Of a stretch of 15,805 nt of DNA, positions 1-4,479 are shown piece by piece. A program made the translations under genes and the position numbers. Every line of letters starts with the position of its first letter. Position 1 is the stretch's first letter. Source of the stretch: Limiplasma sp958448555 (lineage in GTDB: Bacteria; Bacillota; Clostridia; Christensenellales; Aristaeellaceae); the NCBI GenBank assembly GCA_958448555.1, contig CAUDEL010000063.1, positions 1 to 15,805 of the forward strand. The letters run 5' to 3'. The notes under the pieces were generated by a model. That model was not told the DNA's origin. It made no database searches and saw only the letters and a list, made by a program, of their open reading frames with translations.

Positions 1-177
1 TCGGTCAAAGCGAAACTTGAATAGCGCGGCGATTAGCTGCTGCTTCACATATTCCGCAACGTGTACTTTGGAAAAGTAACGGATATATCCGGCGTAGTGG
101 GAAAGAACGGTGTCGATTGCGTCCGGGTCGCCCTCATGCGCCTTAACGATTGTTTCATAGGGGAGAAGTTTACTCAT
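1..177 (-). CDS. HTH_16-type helix-turn-helix protein of a conjugative element (partial)
   Basis: The N-terminal 59 residues are visible and the C-terminus lies beyond the window. The protein starts MSKLLPYETIVKAHEGDPDA and continues with a short helical region containing HYAGYIRYFS. This matches the small HTH_16 family (about 75-85 aa) that is nearly always encoded between a sigma-like gene and the xis/int genes in Tn916-like elements. Its ATG at 177-175 overlaps the stop of the sigma-like gene by 8 bases, so the two are translationally coupled. The role is presumed DNA binding in regulating excision or transfer; that is family knowledge and not shown by the sequence. It is partial only because of the window edge. 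Confidence 0.75.
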   Translation of the reverse strand, partial: MSKLLPYETIVKAHEGDPDAIDTVLSHYAGYIRYFSKVHVAEYVKQQLIAALFKFRFDR

Positions 178-592
178 AGCGATTTTCCTCCATGAGCCGC
201 CGTAGCCGCTGCAAGGCAAGCTGGATATGCCGCCCCGCTGTGCTGCGTGTCCGGCCAATATGTACGCCGATCACTCGCTGCGGCTGGCGCAGGAAATAGT
301 AACGGAAAATTTCTTCCTGTGTCTGCTCCGGCAAACGGGCAAGGGCGGCGGCAAGTTCCGCATGGTACAGAACGGCGGTCTGGCCGCAGGCAGTAAAAAG
401 ATATTCTTCAAGCTGCTCCGGCTCGGAAAGCTGGACAAACTTCTCATTCATCAGATAGTCAAGGGAAACTTCCCGTTCCCACCTCCGGCGCAGCTTCAAA
501 ATTATATCTATGGCTGCGTGACGAATGACAACCTTGCAAAAGGCGTTAAAAGTGTACTGGATATGCACTTTGTAGGCTTCATCTTCGGTCAT
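170..592 (-). CDS. Sigma-70 region-4-like regulator of a Tn916-type element
   Basis: This 140-residue protein belongs to the small sigma-like family found in Tn916-type conjugative transposons. Residues about 83-135 form a region-4-like helix-turn-helix: the LARLPEQTQEEIFRYYFL segment, a turn, then GRTRSTAGRHIQLALQRL, followed by an Arg-rich helix. There is no region 2, so it is unlikely to be a complete sigma factor. In relatives it is thought to control transcription of element genes. The ATG at 592 follows an AGAGGGGG ribosome site at good spacing. It overlaps the downstream HTH_16 gene by 8 bases. It lies 81 bases after the DUF6440-like gene with a strong hairpin between them, so it may depend on readthrough or on a weak promoter that I could not identify. 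Confidence 0.8.
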   Translation of the reverse strand: MTEDEAYKVHIQYTFNAFCKVVIRHAAIDIILKLRRRWEREVSLDYLMNEKFVQLSEPEQLEEYLFTACGQTAVLYHAELAAALARLPEQTQEEIFRYYFLRQPQRVIGVHIGRTRSTAGRHIQLALQRLRRLMEENRYE

Positions 593-618
593 GGAAATTC
601 CCCCTCTCTGATAATAAT

Positions 619-653
619 GTGGGGCGGCAGCACTCTCTTTGCTGTCGCCCCAC
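619..653 (-). terminator. GC-rich hairpin, copy 1 of a duplicated element hairpin
   Basis: A 14-bp stem (arms 619-632 and 640-653, one G-U or A-C position) closes a 7-base loop. It sits between the stop of the DUF6440-like gene and the start of the sigma-like gene. No clear T-run follows on the minus strand, so it may be an attenuator or an RNA-stabilising structure instead of a full terminator. The core 12-bp arms recur at 1697-1725. Confidence 0.6.
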
Positions 654-673
654 GGCTGTCCACTCTATTGAAA

Positions 674-865
674 TTACTGATTTTCCGCGTCAACAGGTGT
701 AACAATGGGCTTTCCATCTTTATCGACAAGAACGGCTATGCCGCAACCGGTTGTCATGTTGGAAGAAATCAGCAGGTAATTCACACCGGTTTCCGTATCA
801 ACGATGATTTTCCGTACATTGGTTACTCCTTGTGAGTAGGTTTCTACAAATCGCTCTTTAGCCAT
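674..865 (-). CDS. DUF6440-like small protein
   Basis: This 63-residue protein of unknown function is probably of the DUF6440 family. The pattern seen is an N-terminal RFVETY, then IIVDTETGVNYLL, a Gly-rich CGIAVLVDKDGKP segment and a short tail. In the family, the D-x-x-TGVxYL and LxDxxGKP motifs define the fold; family assignment is from memory of these motifs. There is no signal peptide and no membrane segment. The ATG at 865 has an AAAGGAG ribosome site 8 bases upstream and a good promoter at 923-951. Genes of this family are common cargo in clostridial mobile elements, which fits its neighbours. No biochemical role is known to me. Confidence 0.65.
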   Translation of the reverse strand: MAKERFVETYSQGVTNVRKIIVDTETGVNYLLISSNMTTGCGIAVLVDKDGKPIVTPVDAENQ

Positions 866-922
866 TTTGTGCGCTCCTTTCCTTGAACAAAAATCGTGAT
901 TGGCCTTTCATGCCACACCAAA

Positions 923-951
923 AATATATCATATTTCTTTCTGCATGTCAA
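923..951 (-). promoter_or_regulatory. Sigma-A promoter for the DUF6440-like gene
   Basis: On the minus strand a perfect TTGACA (951-946) and TATATT (928-923) are separated by 17 bases. The start codon lies about 58 bases downstream of the -10, which leaves a leader of about 50 bases with no obvious structure. Confidence 0.75.
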
Positions 952-1023
952 GTATTTCATACTTTTAAGAAGAAATAATACACACACCCAATAATCCGAT
1001 TTTATGGATGTGCGTTCCAATTC

Positions 1024-1347
1024 TTAGTTTAATTTTAGTTTTCGCGCGATCAATATAGCTATATCCGCAACTAAAAGGACTATCGTATAAGCGGATTGTA
1101 TTACATTTGCAAGGCGAATTTCATTATCCATCATCCATGTAACCAAAAAAGGTATCATATTGAGAACAACAAAAAGCGTTACAAATGAACATAGAGCCGC
1201 GATTGCAATGATTTTTCGTCCCCGTTCATCACGACCTTCTTTAGAGAAAAAATAGAAAATGAAAATAGCTAATAGTATACATCCCAATATGACATTACCT
1301 CTTAGAGCAATTTGGCTATCAAATAATAGTTCGCATAAATTCTGCAT
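1024..1347 (-). CDS. Small membrane protein paired with an XRE regulator
   Basis: This 107-residue protein has three predicted membrane helices at about residues 17-35, 44-70 and 84-101. The first loop is charged (KEGRDERGRK), and the C-terminus ends in a basic ARKLKLN. The start ATG overlaps the stop of the XRE gene in a TAATG arrangement, so the two are cotranslated. XRE regulators coupled to a small three- or four-helix membrane protein are common in Firmicutes chromosomes and mobile elements. The membrane partner usually has no assigned function; control of the regulator or an immunity-like role is possible, but neither is visible here. I do not recognise a named family with certainty. 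Confidence 0.7.
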   Translation of the reverse strand: MQNLCELLFDSQIALRGNVILGCILLAIFIFYFFSKEGRDERGRKIIAIAALCSFVTLFVVLNMIPFLVTWMMDNEIRLANVIQSAYTIVLLVADIAILIARKLKLN

Positions 1348-1571
1348 TATTCTCCCTCCCGGAACTCAAACAAATCTTCAATCGTTACATCAAATACTTT
1401 CGCTATGCTATACGCCAAAAGCATGGACGGGTTATAACGGTTTCTTTCAAGCTGCATAATGGTTTGGCGGGACACACCGACTAAATCGGCAAGTTCCTGC
1501 TGGGTCATTCGCTTGGTCGCTCGGTACACATGGATTTTACTCTCAAAAGTGTACTTATTTTTTCCCGCCAT
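1347..1571 (-). CDS. XRE/Cro-family HTH transcriptional regulator
   Basis: This 74-residue protein is a single HTH_3 domain. The segment IHVYRATKRMTQQELADLVG leads into the recognition helix VSRQTIMQLERNRYNPS, followed by a helix ending in IEDLFEFREGE. It is the short YgzD/YozG-like form of Cro/CI regulator, with no extra sensory domain. The ATG at 1571 follows GGTGAG at close spacing. Its own promoter is at 1605-1633, and the downstream membrane-protein gene overlaps it by one base. It most likely represses its own promoter. In this setting it resembles regulators carried by integrative elements. Confidence 0.85.
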   Translation of the reverse strand: MAGKNKYTFESKIHVYRATKRMTQQELADLVGVSRQTIMQLERNRYNPSMLLAYSIAKVFDVTIEDLFEFREGE

Positions 1572-1604
1572 CTGCTCACCGCCTTCCTCTAAAATTTACT
1601 TTCT

Positions 1605-1633
1605 AGTATAACATATTTCTTGCTTTATGTCTA
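1605..1633 (-). promoter_or_regulatory. Promoter of the XRE/membrane-protein operon
   Basis: TAGACA (1633-1628) and TATACT (1610-1605) are 17 bases apart on the minus strand. The start codon is about 34 bases downstream of the -10. Confidence 0.7.
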
Positions 1634-1645
1634 AGAAATTTTTTA

Positions 1646-1689
1646 ACGGAATAGGGCTGCTGTCTGTCAAATCATTGCGTGTTACTTTA
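1646..1689. repeat. 44-bp imperfect direct repeat, copy A
   Basis: This copy begins ACGGAATAG and ends TGTTACTTTA. A second copy of the same length begins exactly 200 bases later, at 1846. The outer 9 and 10 bases are identical and the centre is partly conserved (GTCTgTCAAatcaTTG against GTCTaTCAAtttgTTG). It lies upstream of the XRE promoter. Confidence 0.6.
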
Positions 1690-1696
1690 ATAGCGC

Positions 1697-1725
1697 GGGG
1701 CGGCAGCACTCCTTGCTGTCGCCCC
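1697..1725 (-). terminator. GC-rich hairpin, copy 2 of a duplicated element hairpin
   Basis: The 12-bp arms (1697-1708 and 1714-1725) are identical in sequence to the core of the 619-653 hairpin, with a shorter 5-base loop. It lies just downstream of a small ORF on the minus strand, so it probably ended transcription of a gene entering from the right that has since been lost (inference). Confidence 0.55.
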
Positions 1726-1736
1726 TTGATTACCTA

Positions 1737-1826
1737 TCAGCAAAGGCGGGCGAGGCTGTCAACGGCGGCGCGTATGCGCCGTTCATCTTGACCGTTGACT
1801 GGCTCGGCTGGCTTTGCTATTTTCAT
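1737..1826 (-). CDS. Small ORF of unknown function (29 aa), possibly an element remnant
   Basis: A 29-codon ORF, basic in its second half (DERRIRAAVDSLARLC), begins with an ATG that overlaps the stop of an upstream fragment in an ATGA arrangement. The duplicated hairpin follows 11 bases after the stop. This arrangement looks like a real end-of-operon gene in a mobile element. The ORF is very short, however, and its DNA contains inverted repeats (for example GTCAACGG at 1758-1765 and CCGTTGAC at 1792-1799). I do not recognise a family, and no ribosome site is convincing. Confidence 0.3.
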   Translation of the reverse strand: MKIAKPAEPVNGQDERRIRAAVDSLARLC

Positions 1827-1903
1827 TCGCTAAGTAGGATTGTTGACGGAATAGCAGGTGGTTGTCTATCAATTTGTTGTGTTACTTTATGGCACATGAG
1901 CAT
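1823..1903 (-). pseudogene. Possible 3' fragment of a truncated element gene
   Basis: The reading frame encodes KVTQQIDRQPPAIPSTILL followed by SE and a stop. It is coupled by ATGA to the 29-aa ORF. On the upstream side the frame runs into a stop next to the terminator hairpin of the chromosomal sugar-binding gene. It therefore looks like the C-terminal tail of a longer gene cut at the element boundary. The frame overlaps repeat copy B, and the equivalent frame in copy A diverges. Coding status is uncertain. Confidence 0.25.
1846..1889. repeat. 44-bp imperfect direct repeat, copy B
   Basis: This is the partner of 1646-1689 at an exact 200-base offset, sharing ACGGAATAG at one end and TGTTACTTTA at the other. 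It lies within 20 bases of the transition to chromosomal-type sequence, so it could mark an element edge or a duplicated upstream region. Confidence 0.6.
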
Positions 1904-1908
1904 TCATT

Positions 1909-1930
1909 GCGGGCGGCAAATGCCGCCCGC
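1909..1930 (-). terminator. Perfect hairpin downstream of the solute-binding protein gene
   Basis: Perfect 10-bp arms (1909-1918 and 1921-1930) lie 22 bases after the stop codon of the solute-binding gene. There is no T-run on either side, so termination would be weak or Rho-dependent; stabilising the mRNA 3' end is an alternative. Confidence 0.6.
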
Positions 1931-1952
1931 AGAAAGTTGGCGCAGGGGTGAC

Positions 1953-3215
1953 TTAGTTGTAGCGGGCCACGATCTCCTCGGCGGCGGCCTGCGCGTTGGC
2001 AAGCGCGTCCTCCACGGAGATATCCTCAAAGGTGATGGAGGACATCAGGGGCAGGATGACGTCGTTGAGAATTTCGTTGGTCCCGGCGAAGCTGGAATCC
2101 ACGATGAAGTCGGAAGGCAGCGAAGGATCGGCGGAAGAGGTCACGACGAGCTTTTCGTTGCTCTTGTAGGACTCCTTCTCCTGCACGCTGAAGGCGTAGC
2201 TGGGGAAGCCGTTTTCCAGCGACCAGGTCAGCGCGGGAGAGTTGCCCTCGGCGTCCTCGGTGTTCCACCACTCGATGAAGCGGTAGGCCGCGAGCTGCTC
2301 CTCCTCGGAGACGACGTTGGTGACCGCAAAGCCGATGACCTCAACGGAGTTCATGGGGCCGGCCATTCCCTCGGGCACCAGGGCGATGCCGTAGTTGATG
2401 CCGTTGCTGTCCAGACCGCCGGTGGTCCAGGGGCCGGTGACGGTCATGCCGAGCTGGCCGGCGGTGAAGGTGGGGTCGGTATCGGCGTCGATGGGGTTGT
2501 AGCCGCCGTCGATCATTTCCTTGTACATGTTGAGGAACGCGGCGTAGCCCTCGTTTCCGGCGAAGTTGGCCTTCCAGGCGCCGTCCTCGTTGGTGACGGC
2601 CAGGCCGCCGAAGCGCTGGATGATGTGGGCGATCTGGTAGGCGTAGTTATAGGAGATGCCGGAGCCGTAGACATTTTTGTCCTCGTTGGTGATGGCCTTG
2701 GCATATTCGAGCCATTCGTCCCAGTTCTGGGGCGGGGTTTCGGGGTCGAGGCCGGCCTCGGTAAAGAGGTCCTTGTTCCACATCAGGTAATAGCCCACGA
2801 TCTGGAAGGGCACCAGGTACATGGCGTCGCCCTCGGAGCAGTAGTCCAGATAGGAGGGGATGAAGTCGTCGCGGTTGAGCGCGGTCTTTTCAAAGATGTC
2901 GCTCACGTCCTTGAGGTAGTCGGCGTACTGGAAGCGAAACGCCGTGGAGAACAGCACCAGCGCCGGGCCCTCATTGGCGGCCAGCGCGGAGCTGAGCTGC
3001 TCGGTGAAGCTGGAGGAGATGTCCATCTCGATGGTGATCCCCCACTGGTTTTCGGCGTTGAAGCGGTCCACAAGCTGCACCAGCAGGTCGCCGTCGGCGC
3101 CGGTGAAGCTGTTCCAGAACTGAATGGTGATCGGGCTGCTCTCCTCGGCCACGGCGCCGGCGACGCCCGCGATGCTCATGACGGCAACCAGAATCAGACA
3201 AAGTACCCTTTTCAT
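1953..3215 (-). CDS. Extracellular solute-binding protein, family 1 (sugar ABC transporter)
   Basis: This 420-residue substrate-binding protein of a carbohydrate ABC importer delivers oligosaccharide to membrane permeases. A signal peptide covers residues 1-23 (hydrophobic core VLCLILVAVMSIAG, likely cleavage after AVA before EESS). The mature part opens with the family-1 pattern ITIQFWNSFTGADGD, followed by FSTAFRFQYADYLKD, YYLMWNKDLFTEAGLDPETP with PQNWDEW, and the late MTVTGPW and IGFAVTN motifs. No lipobox Cys follows the signal peptide. A GTG lies at 3221, but the ATG at 3215 has better spacing (9 bases) from AGGAGG, so I chose it. No permease or ATPase genes for sugar uptake are adjacent in the window. 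It is divergent from the GH43 gene and shares its operator type. Confidence 0.88.
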   Translation of the reverse strand: MKRVLCLILVAVMSIAGVAGAVAEESSPITIQFWNSFTGADGDLLVQLVDRFNAENQWGITIEMDISSSFTEQLSSALAANEGPALVLFSTAFRFQYADYLKDVSDIFEKTALNRDDFIPSYLDYCSEGDAMYLVPFQIVGYYLMWNKDLFTEAGLDPETPPQNWDEWLEYAKAITNEDKNVYGSGISYNYAYQIAHIIQRFGGLAVTNEDGAWKANFAGNEGYAAFLNMYKEMIDGGYNPIDADTDPTFTAGQLGMTVTGPWTTGGLDSNGINYGIALVPEGMAGPMNSVEVIGFAVTNVVSEEEQLAAYRFIEWWNTEDAEGNSPALTWSLENGFPSYAFSVQEKESYKSNEKLVVTSSADPSLPSDFIVDSSFAGTNEILNDVILPLMSSITFEDISVEDALANAQAAAEEIVARYN

Positions 3216-3260
3216 TTTCACGCGCCTCCTCCATATTCATTGCAGTTACATCGTTCCGTT

Positions 3261-3276
3261 TGCGTACTCGTGTAAC
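3261..3276 (-). promoter_or_regulatory. LacI-like operator, sugar-binding gene side
   Basis: TGCGTACTCGTGTAAC is a near match to the operator at 3461-3477: 13 of 17 positions agree when one is reverse-complemented. It has the central CG typical of LacI-family sites. It begins 12 bases downstream of the -10 of the minus-strand promoter, a position where a repressor would block initiation or act as a roadblock. Confidence 0.6.
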
Positions 3277-3288
3277 CTCTTGATTGCA

Positions 3289-3317
3289 AGCATACCGATT
3301 CTTTTGAAATTTGTCAA
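3289..3317 (-). promoter_or_regulatory. Promoter of the solute-binding protein gene
   Basis: TTGACA (3317-3312) and TATGCT (3294-3289) are 17 bases apart on the minus strand. The leader to the start codon is about 65 bases and contains the operator at 3261-3276. Confidence 0.75.
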
Positions 3318-3419
3318 TAGCAATGCGCGATTTTGTATAATTGCAATATTTTTATCTTAAAAATTTATCCCACATTTCCATATTTTTTACCTCTTGTCTA
3401 AATCGTTTCTCATTTGGGA

Positions 3420-3449
3420 TTGACGTATTTCCATTTTAGATGATATAAT
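3420..3449 (+). promoter_or_regulatory. Promoter of the GH43 gene
   Basis: TTGACG (3420-3425) and a perfect TATAAT (3444-3449) are separated by 18 bases. The operator-like palindrome starts 11 bases after the -10. Confidence 0.8.
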
Positions 3450-3460
3450 CACCCCATCAA

Positions 3461-3477
3461 TGCGTACACGTATACGC
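3461..3477 (+). promoter_or_regulatory. LacI-like operator, GH43 side
   Basis: TGCGTACACGTATACGC contains a 16-base near-perfect palindrome (GCGTA, ACGT centre, TACGC; 14 of 16 positions symmetric) with the central CG of LacI-family operators. It lies between the -10 and the ribosome site of the GH43 gene. The matching site at 3261-3276 holds the same place in the divergent promoter. No LacI regulator gene is in the window. Confidence 0.65.
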
Positions 3478-3494
3478 TTTTGAGGAGGACAGCC

Positions 3495-4466
3495 ATGCGC
3501 AGCGATCAGATCCGTCTTACATCCTGCAATACCCCCTTCGTCCCCCAGCGGGCGGGCTCCTATATCCTGCACCACACCGACGGCTCCTACTATTTCACCG
3601 CTTCCCTTCCCCAGTACGACCGCATCGTGCTCCGGCGCTCCCCCACCCTTGCCGGCTTGCGCTCCGCCCCGGAAACGACCGTCTGGGAACGCCATGCCCA
3701 GGGCCCGATGAGCTGCCATGTCTGGGCGCCGGAGCTGCATTGGCTGGATGGGGCATGGTATCTCTATTTTGCGGCCGGCGATGCGCAGGACGTCTGGAAA
3801 ATCAGGCCCTATGTGCTGCGCTGCGATGGCGCCGACCCGCTCACGGGCGTCTGGCGGGAGGAGGGCCTGCCGCGGCGCGCGGACGACTTCAGCTTCAATG
3901 ACTTCTCCCTGGACATGACCGTCTTTTCGCACGGGGGCCGCCGGTACGCGGTCTGGGCGGAAAAGGTGAACATCAACAAGAAAATCTCCAATCTTTACAT
4001 CGCCGAAATGGACGATCCGCTCACCCTCAAAACGCCGCAGGTGCTTCTCTCCACCCCCTCCTACGGATGGGAGCGGCACGACTTCTGGGTCAACGAGGGG
4101 CCCTTCTTCCTCCCGGGCAAGGACCATGTCTACATCAGCTTTTCGGCCAGCGCCACGGGGGCGTGTTACTGCATCGGGCTTTTGTGCGCCGACAGCGGCG
4201 CGGACCTGCTGGACCCCAACGCCTGGCGGAAGCTGCCCCAGCCCGTGCTTTCCTCCGACGCAGAGAAAGGGCTCTACGGGCCGGGGCACAATTCCTTTTT
4301 CCAGGACGACGAGGGCAACACCATCATGGCCTACCACGCCCGTCAATACGATGAAATCACCGGCGATCCCCTCTACGACCCAAACCGCCACTGCTATCTG
4401 ATGAAGGTGGACTGGCGGGACGACCGGCCCTGCTTCTCCTATGGCAACAACCTGAGCTTTGAATGA
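3495..4466 (+). CDS. GH43-family glycosidase-like protein with altered active site
   Basis: This 323-residue cytoplasmic protein (no signal peptide) resembles glycoside hydrolase family 43 enzymes of the alpha-L-arabinofuranosidase/beta-xylosidase type. Those enzymes use a five-bladed beta-propeller and act on plant-derived oligosaccharides. Visible family motifs are PMSCHVWAPELHWLDGAWYL (71-90), FSLDMTVF with the pKa-modulating D140, VNEGPFF with the general acid E201, YGPGHNSFF (261-269) and HARQYDEI...DPLYDPNRH near the C-terminus. In active relatives the first blade has Q-R-A-D-P, where the Asp is the catalytic base; here it reads Q-R-A-G-S, so G21 replaces that Asp. The ATG at 3495 has AGGAGG 6 bases upstream; the TTG at 3480 lies before that site and is rejected. 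The gene may be inactive, a binding protein, or use another residue. Confidence 0.85.
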   Translation: MRSDQIRLTSCNTPFVPQRAGSYILHHTDGSYYFTASLPQYDRIVLRRSPTLAGLRSAPETTVWERHAQGPMSCHVWAPELHWLDGAWYLYFAAGDAQDVWKIRPYVLRCDGADPLTGVWREEGLPRRADDFSFNDFSLDMTVFSHGGRRYAVWAEKVNINKKISNLYIAEMDDPLTLKTPQVLLSTPSYGWERHDFWVNEGPFFLPGKDHVYISFSASATGACYCIGLLCADSGADLLDPNAWRKLPQPVLSSDAEKGLYGPGHNSFFQDDEGNTIMAYHARQYDEITGDPLYDPNRHCYLMKVDWRDDRPCFSYGNNLSFE

Positions 4467-4479
4467 GGCGTCATTCAAA
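4458..4479. terminator. Palindrome spanning two convergent stop codons
   Basis: Perfect 9-bp arms TTTGAATGA (4458-4466) and TCATTCAAA (4471-4479) flank a 4-base GGCG loop. Each arm holds the last Phe-Glu-stop of one of the converging genes (GH43 and the ABC exporter). It may act as a bidirectional terminator, although the stem is AT-rich and lacks a T-run. Confidence 0.45.

Larger units (their letters stand above)
1..1903. mobile_element. Regulatory end of a Tn916-like integrative element, apparently truncated
   Basis: This stretch is AT-richer than everything to its right. It carries an HTH_16 protein, a small sigma-like protein, a DUF6440-like protein and an XRE regulator with a membrane protein, all on the minus strand. 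In Tn916-family elements the HTH_16 and sigma-like genes sit next to excisionase and integrase, so those genes would be expected just left of the window (inference). No conjugation genes follow on the right; instead there are repeats, small ORF fragments and then chromosomal-type genes by 1909. The right boundary near 1890-1905 is an estimate, because I could not identify an attachment site or element terminus. Confidence 0.6.

Noticed and set aside
1697..1725. CRISPR-like repeat pair with 619-653
   Set aside because: There are only two copies, far apart, each a self-complementary hairpin next to a gene end. There is no spacer array.
1713..3275. 520-codon plus-strand open frame
   Set aside because: It is the antisense of the solute-binding protein gene. 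It is Gly/Val/Asp-rich with no domain, and the opposite strand has a clear family match, signal peptide and ribosome site.
3387..4478. 363-codon minus-strand open frame opposite the GH43 gene
   Set aside because: It is a shadow frame. It crosses the GH43 promoter and has no recognisable motif.
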